Of a stretch of 64,000 nt of DNA, positions 45,801 through 53,439 are shown one piece after another; position 1 is the first letter of the stretch; each line of letters starts with the position of its first letter. Below the pieces are notes generated by a model. It saw only the letters and a list, made by a program, of their open reading frames with translations, was not told the DNA's origin and did not search any database. The stretch comes from Pedobacter changchengzhani. GTDB taxonomy: Bacteria; Bacteroidota; Bacteroidia; Sphingobacteriales; Sphingobacteriaceae. The stretch spans positions 1 to 64,000 of the forward strand of contig NZ_SJCY01000006.1 of NCBI RefSeq assembly GCF_004354365.1, written 5' to 3'. The position numbers and the translations under genes were made by a program.

Positions 45801-46960
45801 ACGTTGGCTTCGTATCTATAATTGTTGAAGATAATGGTTTAGGCATACCTAAAGAGAATATCGATAAAATTTTCGATCAGTTTAGCCATTATGACAAAGA
45901 TGGATATAATAGGTATGGTTCTGGCATCGGATTAACTTTTACCAAAGCATTAGTAGAATTACATCACGGTAGTATTACGGCAGAAAGTACAGAAGAAAAT
46001 GGGAGCGGAGCAGGATTAACACGTTTTACCATTAAAGTACCATTGGGTAAAAATCACCTTCGGGAGGATGAAATTATTGCCGACTATAAAGATAGCGAAA
46101 ACATTGAGGCTTATCAGTTAGCGGATGACGCGCCAATTTCTTCAGCCTTATTGGATGCAACGCGAGAAGAAGTTATTTCAGCCAGAAACGGTGAGGTACC
46201 GATTTTGTTAATTGTTGAGGATAACCATGAAGTGATGCGTTTCTTAACTTCGCATTTTGAAGATAGATTTTCGGTTTTGACTGCCGTTAATGGGAAGGAA
46301 GGAATTGAGAAAGCGATTTTAAGTTTACCGGATATTATTATTAGTGATGTGATGATGCCCGAAGTGAGTGGCACCATTTTGTGCAGCACTTTAAAGCGTG
46401 ATAACCGCACAAGTCACATTCCGATCATTTTACTCACTGCCAGAACGCCTTTAGTGTACAAAATAGAAGGTTTAGAAACCGGGGCAGATGATTATATAAC
46501 TAAGCCCTTTAGTATTAAAGTGGTAGAAGCAAGGGTGTGGAATTTATTGGCTTCGCGCCAACAGCTTAGAGAAAGATATAAACGTGAGGTTACGTTGCAA
46601 CCAACAAATATGGCAATTACGTTGCCCGATGAGCTTTTTTTAGACAAAGTGATGGCATACATAGAAAACAACATGGCCGAACCTACGCTAAGTGTAGAAG
46701 AACTAGGTAAAGAAGTTTTTATGAGCCGGGTAACTTTATACCGAAAAATTAAGGCCTTAACCAATCAAACTACAATAGAATTTATACGGTCGGTAAGACT
46801 TAAAAAAGCACACCAATATTTAGAAACTGGAAATTATAGCGTTAGCGAAGTTGGCTATATGGTTGGCTTTAGTGATACTGATTATTTTAGGAAATGTTTT
46901 AAGGAGCAGTATAATAAAACACCAAAAGAGATTTCTAAAAAGAACAAGAGCGGAGAATAG
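42803..46960 (+). CDS. Hybrid two-component system regulator (HTCS)
   Basis: This single-protein sensor and transcription factor is 1385 residues long. In order it has a signal peptide (1-24, VFAQ), periplasmic two-component propeller repeats (about 30-640, repeated LWVGTxDGLN motifs), a Y_Y_Y domain (about 700-795), a membrane helix (about 805-824), a DHp domain with H-box NISHEIKTPLTLILSPLEKLL (His near 857), a HATPase (N-box NLLSNALKFT, G-box GSGIGLTFTKAL), a receiver with Asp near 1181 (IIISDVMMPEVSG) and an AraC HTH (about 1285-1380). HTCS proteins sense oligosaccharides and control adjacent polysaccharide genes, so it probably controls the 34.6-42.7 kb enzymes. Confidence 0.95.
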   Translation: MKLFRYQFFYFFIGLLLLNFNVFAQQNKLAFKHYSTNDGLSQNTVFSIIQDRQGFLWVGTEDGLNKFDGYDFTIYKHENNNEYSLNSSKINVLLEDKFGTIWVGTANGLNFYDKSKNRFVRVPVVGGKSGELDYFVTSLLEDFKGNFWIGTLGGFKLYDRTSKRLTNFYSNNIQNPADLNKVRTIFEDTAHHLWISIGNDLRLFDPVKKTYLSLPPAIEANLQLRNGSVKVIKQDKSGNYYFGTDGEGLFRYNVNNQQFINYRYDPLQKNSIAGNVIRDLFFKSDQELWIGTRDGLSVLQTNTQTVTNYQYNKYDDNSLSHNSIRHIMSDNAGNFWLGTFSGGLNMYSPQNVNFTTISEQLADNPGLNFPVVGAVIATNDGKIWVGTEGGGLNFIDRKAGIYKKINIAGGKHNIIKSLFKDGENTIWIGTYDGLVALNIATGATKEINLVRISKTANRQIFAITRNEKGLWVGTDGQGLVLLDKNGGSTNYVKQKGKLSGNTIFSLLSTANNELWIGTENGLNFLSNAGDFRHFEYDGNNPFSINNNAVNAIFRDSKNRLWLGTKGGGLNILDQKTNKFYSISAKNGLSNDFIHAITEDKAGNIWVSTNRGLSEVALQNFAFPLSPKMYSVKNYAISDGLQGNQFSANAVAVTKNGEIIFGGINGLTTFFPSKIIKNTYKPKVVLTELLIKNKIVNQLTEDSPLTETIGETKKITLSSDQAFFSLKFASLNFINPSKNSYAYKLEGFEDDDWHYVDNQRIATYTNLNAGKYVFKVKSANNDGVWNETPTTLEIVVLPPWFESWWAYLAYAIVIVGLLYLYYSYSLKTASLKNELVLESRIRENDLDLYQRKLNFFTNISHEIKTPLTLILSPLEKLLDSNTGNNRMQNQLMLMKRNGEHLVRLINQLLDFRKFESGKMLLQASEGNIVRFVREVAFAFDSYATHLKIKLTAKSTQKSVRLWFDRDKFEKITYNLLSNALKFTKPGGAITIYIEEDKLDSNVGFVSIIVEDNGLGIPKENIDKIFDQFSHYDKDGYNRYGSGIGLTFTKALVELHHGSITAESTEENGSGAGLTRFTIKVPLGKNHLREDEIIADYKDSENIEAYQLADDAPISSALLDATREEVISARNGEVPILLIVEDNHEVMRFLTSHFEDRFSVLTAVNGKEGIEKAILSLPDIIISDVMMPEVSGTILCSTLKRDNRTSHIPIILLTARTPLVYKIEGLETGADDYITKPFSIKVVEARVWNLLASRQQLRERYKREVTLQPTNMAITLPDELFLDKVMAYIENNMAEPTLSVEELGKEVFMSRVTLYRKIKALTNQTTIEFIRSVRLKKAHQYLETGNYSVSEVGYMVGFSDTDYFRKCFKEQYNKTPKEISKKNKSGE

Positions 46961-47032
46961 GGAATAGATTAGTTAAGTACTTAGTAACCAATTTATTCCC
47001 AATAAAACCATCTAGATTATTTATTGTGTTTA

Positions 47033-47137
47033 TTAAAAAAACGTATCGTATAGTAAGTATAGATTCAACACCAAAATAATTGCAGATATTAACCAGATTG
47101 AAACCTTTAAAATAGGCTTATTTGCAAATTGACCCAT
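47033..47137 (-). pseudogene. 34-codon ORF resembling the last helix of an Nramp (MntH) transporter
   Basis: The ORF starts MGQFANKPILKVSIWLIS and ends LNLYLLYDTFF. The pattern MGxFxN, a Trp-containing helix and LNxYLLY is that of the C-terminal end of Nramp manganese/iron transporters. The other approximately 400 residues are missing; an in-frame stop lies three codons upstream. It follows the TPR gene by one base, in a metal operon under a DtxR-like regulator. I read it as the relic of a deleted mntH. A functional small membrane protein is the alternative. Confidence 0.5.
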
Positions 47138-47138
47138 T

Positions 47139-47627
47139 TTAATTTAAATGGATTTGTTTATTCACTAATTTTGCGCTAGTTTGCTTAATCATTTCATAAG
47201 TTTCATCTTTTAAAAAATCAACTTTTAGTGGTTGATTGGTTTTATCATGAAAATCTACCAAGGTTAATATCGCCTTCTCCCAATTTTTAATGGCTTGCTG
47301 GTACATTGCTGGTGAAATACCATCTCTCATACTCAGCATTTTTAAATGCCAAACATTGTAGAAGAAATATTCTCCCGCCTTTTTTAAATCGCCAATTATC
47401 CAATAGTTGTTGGCAATATTTAAGCAAGAAACAAAAAATGGCGAAGCAATCTGGATATTCAGATTTTCTGCATCTTCTACATTTCTAATCATGCTTTCGC
47501 TAAAAAAAAGTGCTTGTTGATAAAACTGCAAGGCAGCGTTATGTTCGCCCTGTTGATAGAGCAAATTACCTTTCTCAGTTAAATTACTCCAATTTCTTTC
47601 TGTATTTTTAAATTCTGAATACGACAT
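47139..47627 (-). CDS. TPR-like helical protein of the metal operon
   Basis: This 162-residue, all-helical, probably cytoplasmic protein has TPR-like repeats, seen as KGNLLYQQGEHNAALQFYQQAL (about 19-40) and IANNYWIIGDLKKAGEYFF. No enzyme motif is seen. It lies 10 bases after the thioredoxin-like gene and one base before the Nramp-like ORF, so it belongs to the TonB receptor operon. Its role is unknown. Confidence 0.75.
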   Translation of the reverse strand: MSYSEFKNTERNWSNLTEKGNLLYQQGEHNAALQFYQQALFFSESMIRNVEDAENLNIQIASPFFVSCLNIANNYWIIGDLKKAGEYFFYNVWHLKMLSMRDGISPAMYQQAIKNWEKAILTLVDFHDKTNQPLKVDFLKDETYEMIKQTSAKLVNKQIHLN

Positions 47628-47637
47628 ATTTGTTTTT

Positions 47638-48150
47638 TTATTTACTTCCTAAATATTTTTTGTTCGAATCGGATAAAATATTTACCAATGCTTTATCGTC
47701 TAAAAACTGAAAATACCTTGCTTGTGCAACAAAATCCTTATCCAACACCACATAAGCAGGTAAAGAAAATGGTTTGTCGCTTCTACCAGCCATCAGTTGT
47801 GCAATTTCGTGTATGGGATTAATTTTATGTTGTCTTTTATTCACGAACATTTGGTCGCCAAAAACTATCGTGTCTCGGGTTTCAACATTCATTTTTACCG
47901 CATAATATTCTCGATTCAACAAATCGATTACTTCATCTTTTTTGAAGGTAGTCTTATCCATTTCTTTACAATACGTACACCAATCGGCATAAAAATCTAT
48001 AAAAACTTTTTTGGGTTTAACTTTTAACGAATCATTAAGTTGTGAGAAATTTATCCAATTAATCTCTTTTATAGTTTGTGCATTTACATGATTAATATTC
48101 ACGACTAAAGCACAGATAAACAGAAAAAATAAGCTGCATAAATTTCTCAT
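47638..48150 (-). CDS. Exported thioredoxin-like protein
   Basis: This 170-residue periplasmic thiol-disulfide protein has a signal peptide (about 1-24, VNAQ) and a thioredoxin fold with the active site FYADWCTYCKEMDKTTF (CTYC). The cis-proline region appears in SLPAYVVLD. It resembles DsbD-gamma/Thioredoxin_7 domains. It lies 11 bases after the TonB receptor gene, so a role with the receptor or the metal is implied by position, perhaps keeping the plug CQTC cysteines reduced. Confidence 0.85.
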   Translation of the reverse strand: MRNLCSLFFLFICALVVNINHVNAQTIKEINWINFSQLNDSLKVKPKKVFIDFYADWCTYCKEMDKTTFKKDEVIDLLNREYYAVKMNVETRDTIVFGDQMFVNKRQHKINPIHEIAQLMAGRSDKPFSLPAYVVLDKDFVAQARYFQFLDDKALVNILSDSNKKYLGSK

Positions 48151-48161
48151 AACTTATATTA

Positions 48162-50471
48162 TTAAATTGATTTCAATCTTAATCCGATGAAAACTGTTCG
48201 GGGTAAATTCGGACCGTAAATAAAATTACTATCTCTATTTTTTCCTAAATCAAAGTTTTTTTCGTACGAATTAAAAATGTTTTTCATGCCTGTAAAAACC
48301 TCAATACCGCTTTCAATTTTGGTTAAGTTAAATGTGTGTCCTACTCTTAAGCTTAAATCTGTAAAAGTTGGTGTAGTAAAATATTCATCCACATTTTGGC
48401 CTGTGCCTACGCCAGCAAAGTGAGAGAGTAACATCGTACCTGTGTAAACTGCATTAGCACTTATGCTCCAATTTTTTGTGGGTGTATAGGCTACGGTTGC
48501 ATAACCATAATGGTTAGGCGCACGCAAAAATTCTTTTTTTGCTTCTAAGCCCTCAATGTTTACTACCGGCGTGTTAAATTGGCTAGATTGAATGGTAAAG
48601 CCTGCATCAACTTGAACCACATAATCAAAATTTGCTCTAGTTTCAATCGTTATCCCTTTAACAGTTGCGCCATCGCCATTTCTTTTTTCGAAAATCTTTC
48701 CAAATTGATCTTCACCCAAAGGGAATTGGAAAAAAGCATCTTTCAATTTTGTGTAAAATCCTTCTAAGGTAAACCCTGCAATAAAATGTTCTGATGCTTT
48801 ATCATAATTAACAGAACCTGTAAAGCTGTTCGATTTTTCTTCTTTTAAGCCAGGCGCTAACGAAATACGAGAAACCCCACCTGCTGCAAAAGCAATGTGT
48901 AAATCGGTATCGAAAGCTTGTGGCGCTCTAAATCCGGTTCCCCAACCTAATCGAAATTGAGTGTTTTCTTTAAATTTATAAAGCAATGATAACCTCGGAC
49001 TTACAATTGCATGATCTACTAAGTTGTGTTTATCTACTCTAAACCCTGCTAAAAAATTTAATTTTGGTGTGATGTCCCAATCATTTTGAACAAAAGCACC
49101 AATATTTTTTGTTTTTTGGTCTATCTCATAGTGATAGGCTTCAATTTCGTCGAATACGGCATCGTACACATATTCCGTACCAGCGGTAAGGGTTGCTTCG
49201 CCACCTAAAAACCTTTTAAATTTATTATTAAACTGTACGCCACCTTGGTGTGTAATTACATCTGAAGTACCATAAGGCGGATTAGCGAAAAATGCTTGTT
49301 TCTCAATATCACCATCAGGGATAATTCCTGTATAGTGCTTTCTATCGGTTTTTTGACCGCCGTAATAGAAACTTAGCGAGTTTTTATCATCGTTAAAACT
49401 TATCGAATAATCAGCACTCCCCATTAAAATGTTGTGCATTCTTTCTTCAGATTGTTGTGCTAAATAGGCTGCTTTTTTCACATTTTCGCCGCCAAAACGG
49501 TATTCGTAAATACTACTCAAACTCAGTTCGAGTTTTTGGTTTTTTGCTGGTTTGAAGAAAAAATTTGCGCCAAAAGTATTGTCTTTTAATTGAGGCAGTT
49601 CCGAGAAATTATCGCCATTGGCATCATAATGATCTCGGTTTCTATTGTTCACAAATACACTTACGCCTGCATTTCTAGCTTCGTTAACCAACGATAAGTT
49701 TCCGGTAATTAAATTGTCTGATGCCTGTCCATCAATAAGTTGGTAGGTATTTGTAAACTCATACGTATTTGAAGTAGGGATTTTAGTAATCACGTTTACA
49801 GTGCCACCAATTGCGCTTGAGCCATATAGTGCAGAAACCCCGCCACGTACAACTTCAATTCGATCGATCATGTTTGTAGGGATTTGCTCCATTCCGTAAA
49901 GACCCATTAAGGGACTAAAAATCGCTCTACTATTAATTAAGATTTGAGAATAACCCCCTTGTAAACCATTTATTCTTAATTGTGAGTAATTACAAGTTTG
50001 GCAATCGGTTTCAACACGTAATCCAGGTTGAAACCGCAATCCTTCAGATAAACTGGTTGCAACCACTTGATCTAAAGTTTTACTGTTAATTAAGTTTACA
50101 ATAACAGGCGAATTTGTTCTTCTTTTTGGTGTTCTCGTTCCGGTTACAACCACCTGATCTAAGGAATTATCATTGGAAATAAGGTTGAAATCTAAAATGT
50201 TGTTTTCACCTTCTTTAACGGTTATAGTTTGCTCGGCTCTTCTGTAGCCCACAGTTGATACCGAAATTTTATAAGTGCCCACAGGGATTTTATAAAAATC
50301 GTAATGACCTAAACTATCCGAAGAAGTTTTCATTTTAGTTTTTTGGATGGCGATAGTGGCAGAAGGCAACATGATTTCTCCAGCACTAACATGGCCAGAT
50401 AAATTTCCGGTTTGTGCCATGGAGGTGAGCGTTACTAATGATAGTGATAAAAGTATAAGTATTTGTTTCAT
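48162..50471 (-). CDS. TonB-dependent receptor of the metal locus
   Basis: This 769-residue outer-membrane receptor has a signal peptide (about 1-19, SMAQ), a carboxypeptidase-D-like domain (22-105), a plug domain (about 120-230) and a barrel. The plug contains a Cys pair in RVETDCQTCNYSQLRINGLQGGYSQ, which may bind metal or form a redox switch with the adjacent thioredoxin. The C-terminus is IFIGLRLKSI-like. A DtxR-type palindrome overlies its promoter region, so it is probably repressed when iron or manganese is sufficient. Confidence 0.92.
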   Translation of the reverse strand: MKQILILLSLSLVTLTSMAQTGNLSGHVSAGEIMLPSATIAIQKTKMKTSSDSLGHYDFYKIPVGTYKISVSTVGYRRAEQTITVKEGENNILDFNLISNDNSLDQVVVTGTRTPKRRTNSPVIVNLINSKTLDQVVATSLSEGLRFQPGLRVETDCQTCNYSQLRINGLQGGYSQILINSRAIFSPLMGLYGMEQIPTNMIDRIEVVRGGVSALYGSSAIGGTVNVITKIPTSNTYEFTNTYQLIDGQASDNLITGNLSLVNEARNAGVSVFVNNRNRDHYDANGDNFSELPQLKDNTFGANFFFKPAKNQKLELSLSSIYEYRFGGENVKKAAYLAQQSEERMHNILMGSADYSISFNDDKNSLSFYYGGQKTDRKHYTGIIPDGDIEKQAFFANPPYGTSDVITHQGGVQFNNKFKRFLGGEATLTAGTEYVYDAVFDEIEAYHYEIDQKTKNIGAFVQNDWDITPKLNFLAGFRVDKHNLVDHAIVSPRLSLLYKFKENTQFRLGWGTGFRAPQAFDTDLHIAFAAGGVSRISLAPGLKEEKSNSFTGSVNYDKASEHFIAGFTLEGFYTKLKDAFFQFPLGEDQFGKIFEKRNGDGATVKGITIETRANFDYVVQVDAGFTIQSSQFNTPVVNIEGLEAKKEFLRAPNHYGYATVAYTPTKNWSISANAVYTGTMLLSHFAGVGTGQNVDEYFTTPTFTDLSLRVGHTFNLTKIESGIEVFTGMKNIFNSYEKNFDLGKNRDSNFIYGPNLPRTVFIGLRLKSI

Positions 50472-50490
50472 ATAAGTTTTTAAATTTTGT

Positions 50491-50498
50491 CAAATGTA
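50491..50498 (-). promoter_or_regulatory. -7 element of the metal receptor operon
   Basis: Minus-strand TACATTTG fits TAnnTTTG, 20 bases before the receptor ATG. The position where a -33 element is expected borders the palindrome at 50527-50548, so repressor binding there would block it. Confidence 0.45.
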
Positions 50499-50526
50499 TA
50501 TATTTAATTTTATTAATAATACATTT

Positions 50527-50548
50527 AAAATTAGGCTAGTCTAATTTT
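50527..50548. promoter_or_regulatory. DtxR/MntR-type operator palindrome
   Basis: The core TTAGGCTAGTCTAA is palindromic with one mismatched pair, and AAAA/TTTT flanks extend the symmetry to 22 bases. It closely resembles the DtxR/IdeR consensus half TTAGGTTAGCCTAA. It lies between divergent promoters of the mntR-like gene and the TonB receptor operon, so it is probably the operator for both. Confidence 0.7.
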
Positions 50549-50567
50549 TAAACACAAAGTAATTGAT

Positions 50568-50575
50568 TATGTTTG
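50568..50575 (+). promoter_or_regulatory. -7 element of the mntR-like gene
   Basis: TATGTTTG fits TAnnTTTG, 16 bases before the GTG start, giving a leader of about 12 bases. The expected -33 region is at the right edge of the DtxR-type palindrome. Confidence 0.5.
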
Positions 50576-50591
50576 TGGAAACGATAAAATA

Positions 50592-51242
50592 GTGCAAACA
50601 CTTACAGAAGAAAATTACTTAAAAGCAATATTCAAACTAGCTCAAAATAATTTGGATAAAATTTCTGCTACGGCAATTGCCGATGAAATGGAAGTGAATG
50701 CAGCTTCTGTTATTGATATGCTTAAAAAGCTGAAAGAGAAGAAATTAATCAGCTACGATAAGAAAATTGGCGCTAAATTAGCGCCACAAGGAAATAAACT
50801 AGCTATAAACATTGTTCGGAAACATAGGTTGTGGGAAGTTTTTCTTTTTGAAAAGTTAAAATATACTTGGGATGAAGTGCATGAAATGGCGGAGCAGTTA
50901 GAGCACATCAAAAACCCCGAATTGGCAGATCGATTGGATAAATTTTTAGAATTTCCGCAATTCGATCCACACGGAGATCCAATTCCAAAAGCTAATGGAA
51001 ATATTCCTGAGGTTTCAAAAATTCTGTTAGCCGATAAAAAACAAGGTGATACTTGTAAAGTTGTATCTGTTAAAGACACTTCTCCAGCATTTTTAAAATA
51101 TCTAAATCAACTTTCCATCGTTATAGGATCGAAAATTTATATTAAGGAAATTATTTCGTTTGATAATTCTTTAATTATTTTAATCGATGATAAAGAATGT
51201 ACGGTATCTGAAAAGTTGGCAAATAGTATTTTTGTAAAATAG
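50592..51242 (+). CDS. DtxR/MntR-family metal-dependent regulator
   Basis: This predicted metal-responsive repressor of 216 residues has an N-terminal winged helix (LTEENYLKAIFKLAQNNLDKISATAIADEMEVNAASVIDMLKKL pattern, read in segments), a dimerisation/metal-binding domain with the conserved VRKHRLWEVFLFEKLKYTWDEVHEMAEQLEH, and an SH3-like FeoA domain (about 145-216). The start is GTG at 50592: the family N-terminus MQTLTEENYLKAIFKL begins exactly there. The metal (Mn or Fe) cannot be fixed by eye. Confidence 0.9.
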   Translation: MQTLTEENYLKAIFKLAQNNLDKISATAIADEMEVNAASVIDMLKKLKEKKLISYDKKIGAKLAPQGNKLAINIVRKHRLWEVFLFEKLKYTWDEVHEMAEQLEHIKNPELADRLDKFLEFPQFDPHGDPIPKANGNIPEVSKILLADKKQGDTCKVVSVKDTSPAFLKYLNQLSIVIGSKIYIKEIISFDNSLIILIDDKECTVSEKLANSIFVK

Positions 51243-51270
51243 TAAATATGCGTTAGTCAAATTCGTTAAC

Positions 51271-51376
51271 AAAAAAGAGGAGGCTGCATTAAAAAGGCAG
51301 CCTCTGGGTGTAGTTTATTAAGGAGCATTGGGTAATTGATTATCGTTAATTACTCAAATTAAGAGATTTGTTTGTT
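51271..51376 (-). ncRNA. Candidate sRNA or structured 3' UTR with terminator
   Basis: GAGGCTGC (51280-51287) and GCAGCCTC (51297-51304) form a hairpin followed on the minus strand by T residues (A run at 51271-51276), a leftward terminator. Upstream is a second hairpin GTAATT/AATTAC, and a perfect -7 TACTTTTG lies on the minus strand at 51381-51388. No -33 match is seen. It may be an independent RNA of about 100 nt or simply the 3' UTR of the nitrite reductase gene. Confidence 0.4.
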
Positions 51377-51438
51377 ATGCCAAAAGTATCCTTTGGTAGC
51401 CGTAGAAGTGACTATAGATAGAAGCATCCAATCAAAAA

Positions 51439-52533
51439 CTAATTTATCTTTTCAGGTTTAGTAATCTGTTTCATCAAATTATCATCCCAATTCCCTTTCA
51501 CTTTTATTTGAGCGACAGCCCCAAAAGCAAACGCTTCGATTAAATTATGATTTAGGTAGGCATACATTCCTGGTTCTTTGAATTGGTAAAGTGCAGCTAC
51601 GGCAGATCCTGCAACAACTGGCCAAGATTCGTAATTTGTTGCAGGTTTATCATTAAAGGAACCGCCTAGCCAAACTAAATCTGCATGTCCGCCAATTAAA
51701 TGAATACGGGTATCTCTGTTTGCTTGTGAGGTAATAAATAATACTTTATCGCCTACATTTGCGGTAAGCGCATTTTTTCCCGTTAACGCACCTGTTACAC
51801 CGTTAAATACCAAATGCGTTGGGGTTAAGGTTTTAAACACTTTCGTCATATCATCGAAACCAGCACCGGGTGTTTCGTATTCTTTATATTTTCCATTAGC
51901 ATCTTTGGGTACATAATAATCTTGCTCGGCAATGTAGAAAGCTTTGTCATAGTGTACAGCATTACCTTTTTCATCTTTTAATCCTTCACGGGGTAAAACC
52001 ATAATTGCGCCATTCATGCCAGAGGTTACGTGTAAAGGCACCATAATTCCTCCCGGAGCACAATGATAGATGAAAACGCCTGCTTTTGTCGCTTTAAATC
52101 TTATGGTAACCTGTTGTCCGGGATTAACTAAAGATAAATCTCCACCACCCATTGCACCTGTTGCCGCATGAAAATCGATATTGTGTGTAAGTGAATTGGT
52201 TGAAGGATTAATAAGTGTGAGTTGCACATAATCATTTTGATGAACAACAATCATAGGGCCGGGAACAGAACCATTAAACGTAAGTGCCCATATTTTAACA
52301 CCGGGTGCAATTTCTAATTTCTTCTCCGCTATAGTCAACTTCACATCTACCACTACAGGATCTCCAGAAGCAATTTGATCATATTTTGGTAAATAGGGCG
52401 GGGCAACTAACTGCTGTGTAACGTGCTTTAAATTGCCTATATTTTCTTTTTCACTTTGTGCTTGGTTGGTCGATTTGCTTTGATTGCATGCGCTTATAAC
52501 GCATATAATAAGCGGAATAAAAAGAATTTTCAT
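51439..52533 (-). CDS. nirK: Copper-containing nitrite reductase lipoprotein
   Basis: This enzyme reduces nitrite to nitric oxide in the periplasm. The lipoprotein signal has lipobox VISAC, followed by two cupredoxin domains. The type 1 and type 2 copper ligands are visible in [16 protein letters not shown] (Asp and His), [22 protein letters not shown] (His, Cys, His, Met) and [15 protein letters not shown] (catalytic His). Length of 364 residues is normal. No norB or other denitrification gene is in the window. No FNR-type box was found upstream. Confidence 0.93.
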   Translation of the reverse strand: MKILFIPLIICVISACNQSKSTNQAQSEKENIGNLKHVTQQLVAPPYLPKYDQIASGDPVVVDVKLTIAEKKLEIAPGVKIWALTFNGSVPGPMIVVHQNDYVQLTLINPSTNSLTHNIDFHAATGAMGGGDLSLVNPGQQVTIRFKATKAGVFIYHCAPGGIMVPLHVTSGMNGAIMVLPREGLKDEKGNAVHYDKAFYIAEQDYYVPKDANGKYKEYETPGAGFDDMTKVFKTLTPTHLVFNGVTGALTGKNALTANVGDKVLFITSQANRDTRIHLIGGHADLVWLGGSFNDKPATNYESWPVVAGSAVAALYQFKEPGMYAYLNHNLIEAFAFGAVAQIKVKGNWDDNLMKQITKPEKIN

Positions 52534-53074
52534 GATGTTTTTTTTAGTGAAGATTAGATTTTGCTTTGAAATATTTTTTTTTGATTCCGAGAAGAATCTG
52601 ATTTTAGCACTAATTTCGACGGACGAAAAATTCGATAAGATTATATAATTTTTTTGAATAATTTGGTTTAGACGCTTGTCTTTGTCAAATTTTTAAATCT
52701 TAGGGTAATCAAAAATAGGCTTTTTTATTGGTGTAATTTTATTATAAATATTTTATTTTATTTAAAATTGCGGTGTGATTTTGCTTCGATATTTAGCGTG
52801 TTTATTATTCAATTGCGATCTAAATTAAGTTTAGAAGAAATGGGTAGTAAAATTTATTGCTTAGATTCTTCGACAAAACGTTGCTTAAAACCTAATCTCG
52901 ATAATTAAACTTGATTAAACGCCTTCCTGAATGAGATTGCTTCGTCAATCTTCCTCGCGAGGATGGTCTAATCGGTCGTCTTGGCGAGGAACAGCACGTC
53001 CTGACTTCTCGGGAAATACAACGCTAAACTTCAGCGAAAGACTCCGCTTGTTCTAAAAAAGTAAGAAATATAAA
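52534..53074. other. Intergenic region with no gene seen
   Basis: The first 350 bases are AT-rich and would hold the nirK promoter. From about 52915 to 53050 there is a more GC-rich segment (GAGATTGCTTCG, CCTCGCGAGGATGG, CGTCTTGGCGAGG) that looks like a degraded dispersed repeat common in this phylum. No ORF is convincing. Confidence 0.5.
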
Positions 53075-53109
53075 AAAAGAGCTTAATCTTTTCAGATAAA
53101 AGCTCTTTT
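53075..53109 (-). terminator. Minus-strand terminator, probably of the WalJ-like gene
   Basis: AAAAGAGCTT (53075-53084) and AAGCTCTTTT (53100-53109) pair, and the A run at 53072-53078 gives a T tract on the minus strand. The only leftward gene upstream is the WalJ-like one ending at 53440, with the MITE lying in between. Confidence 0.65.
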
Positions 53110-53186
53110 AAGCACCATTAAATAAAATCGTTGCCGTTAATTTCAGTTAAGGCATTATAAAAGTCAAAAAATTAGGTTGTGAAACC

Positions 53187-53438
53187 AATGAGGCTGTCTC
53201 ATAATCATTTTTGGAATCTCATTCTCAGAATAATATTTTGCGAAACCGTCATTCCCGCTTGCCTGCTGCAAGCAGGTGAAAACGGGAATCGTAATGCTGT
53301 GGAAAGGCTACGAAATAGCTTCCTGCTGAAGCATTAGGCTACCCTTCCGATAGCTATCTGAACAAGCTGAGCATGACGATAACGCCAAATTTAATTCCAT
53401 TATGTGTTCTCAATTTGTTGTTTTGAGACAGCCTCATT
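53187..53438. mobile_element. MITE-like element of 252 bp with 15-bp terminal inverted repeats
   Basis: AATGAGGCTGTCTCA (53187-53201) and TGAGACAGCCTCATT (53424-53438) are perfect inverted repeats. The interior has no ORF but has a nested hairpin, ATTCCCG/CGGGAAT around CCTGC/GCAGG. Size, perfect ends and lack of coding sequence fit a non-autonomous element mobilised in trans. No clear target duplication is seen. Its right end lies one base from the stop codon of the WalJ-like gene. Confidence 0.75.
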
Positions 53439-53439
53439 T

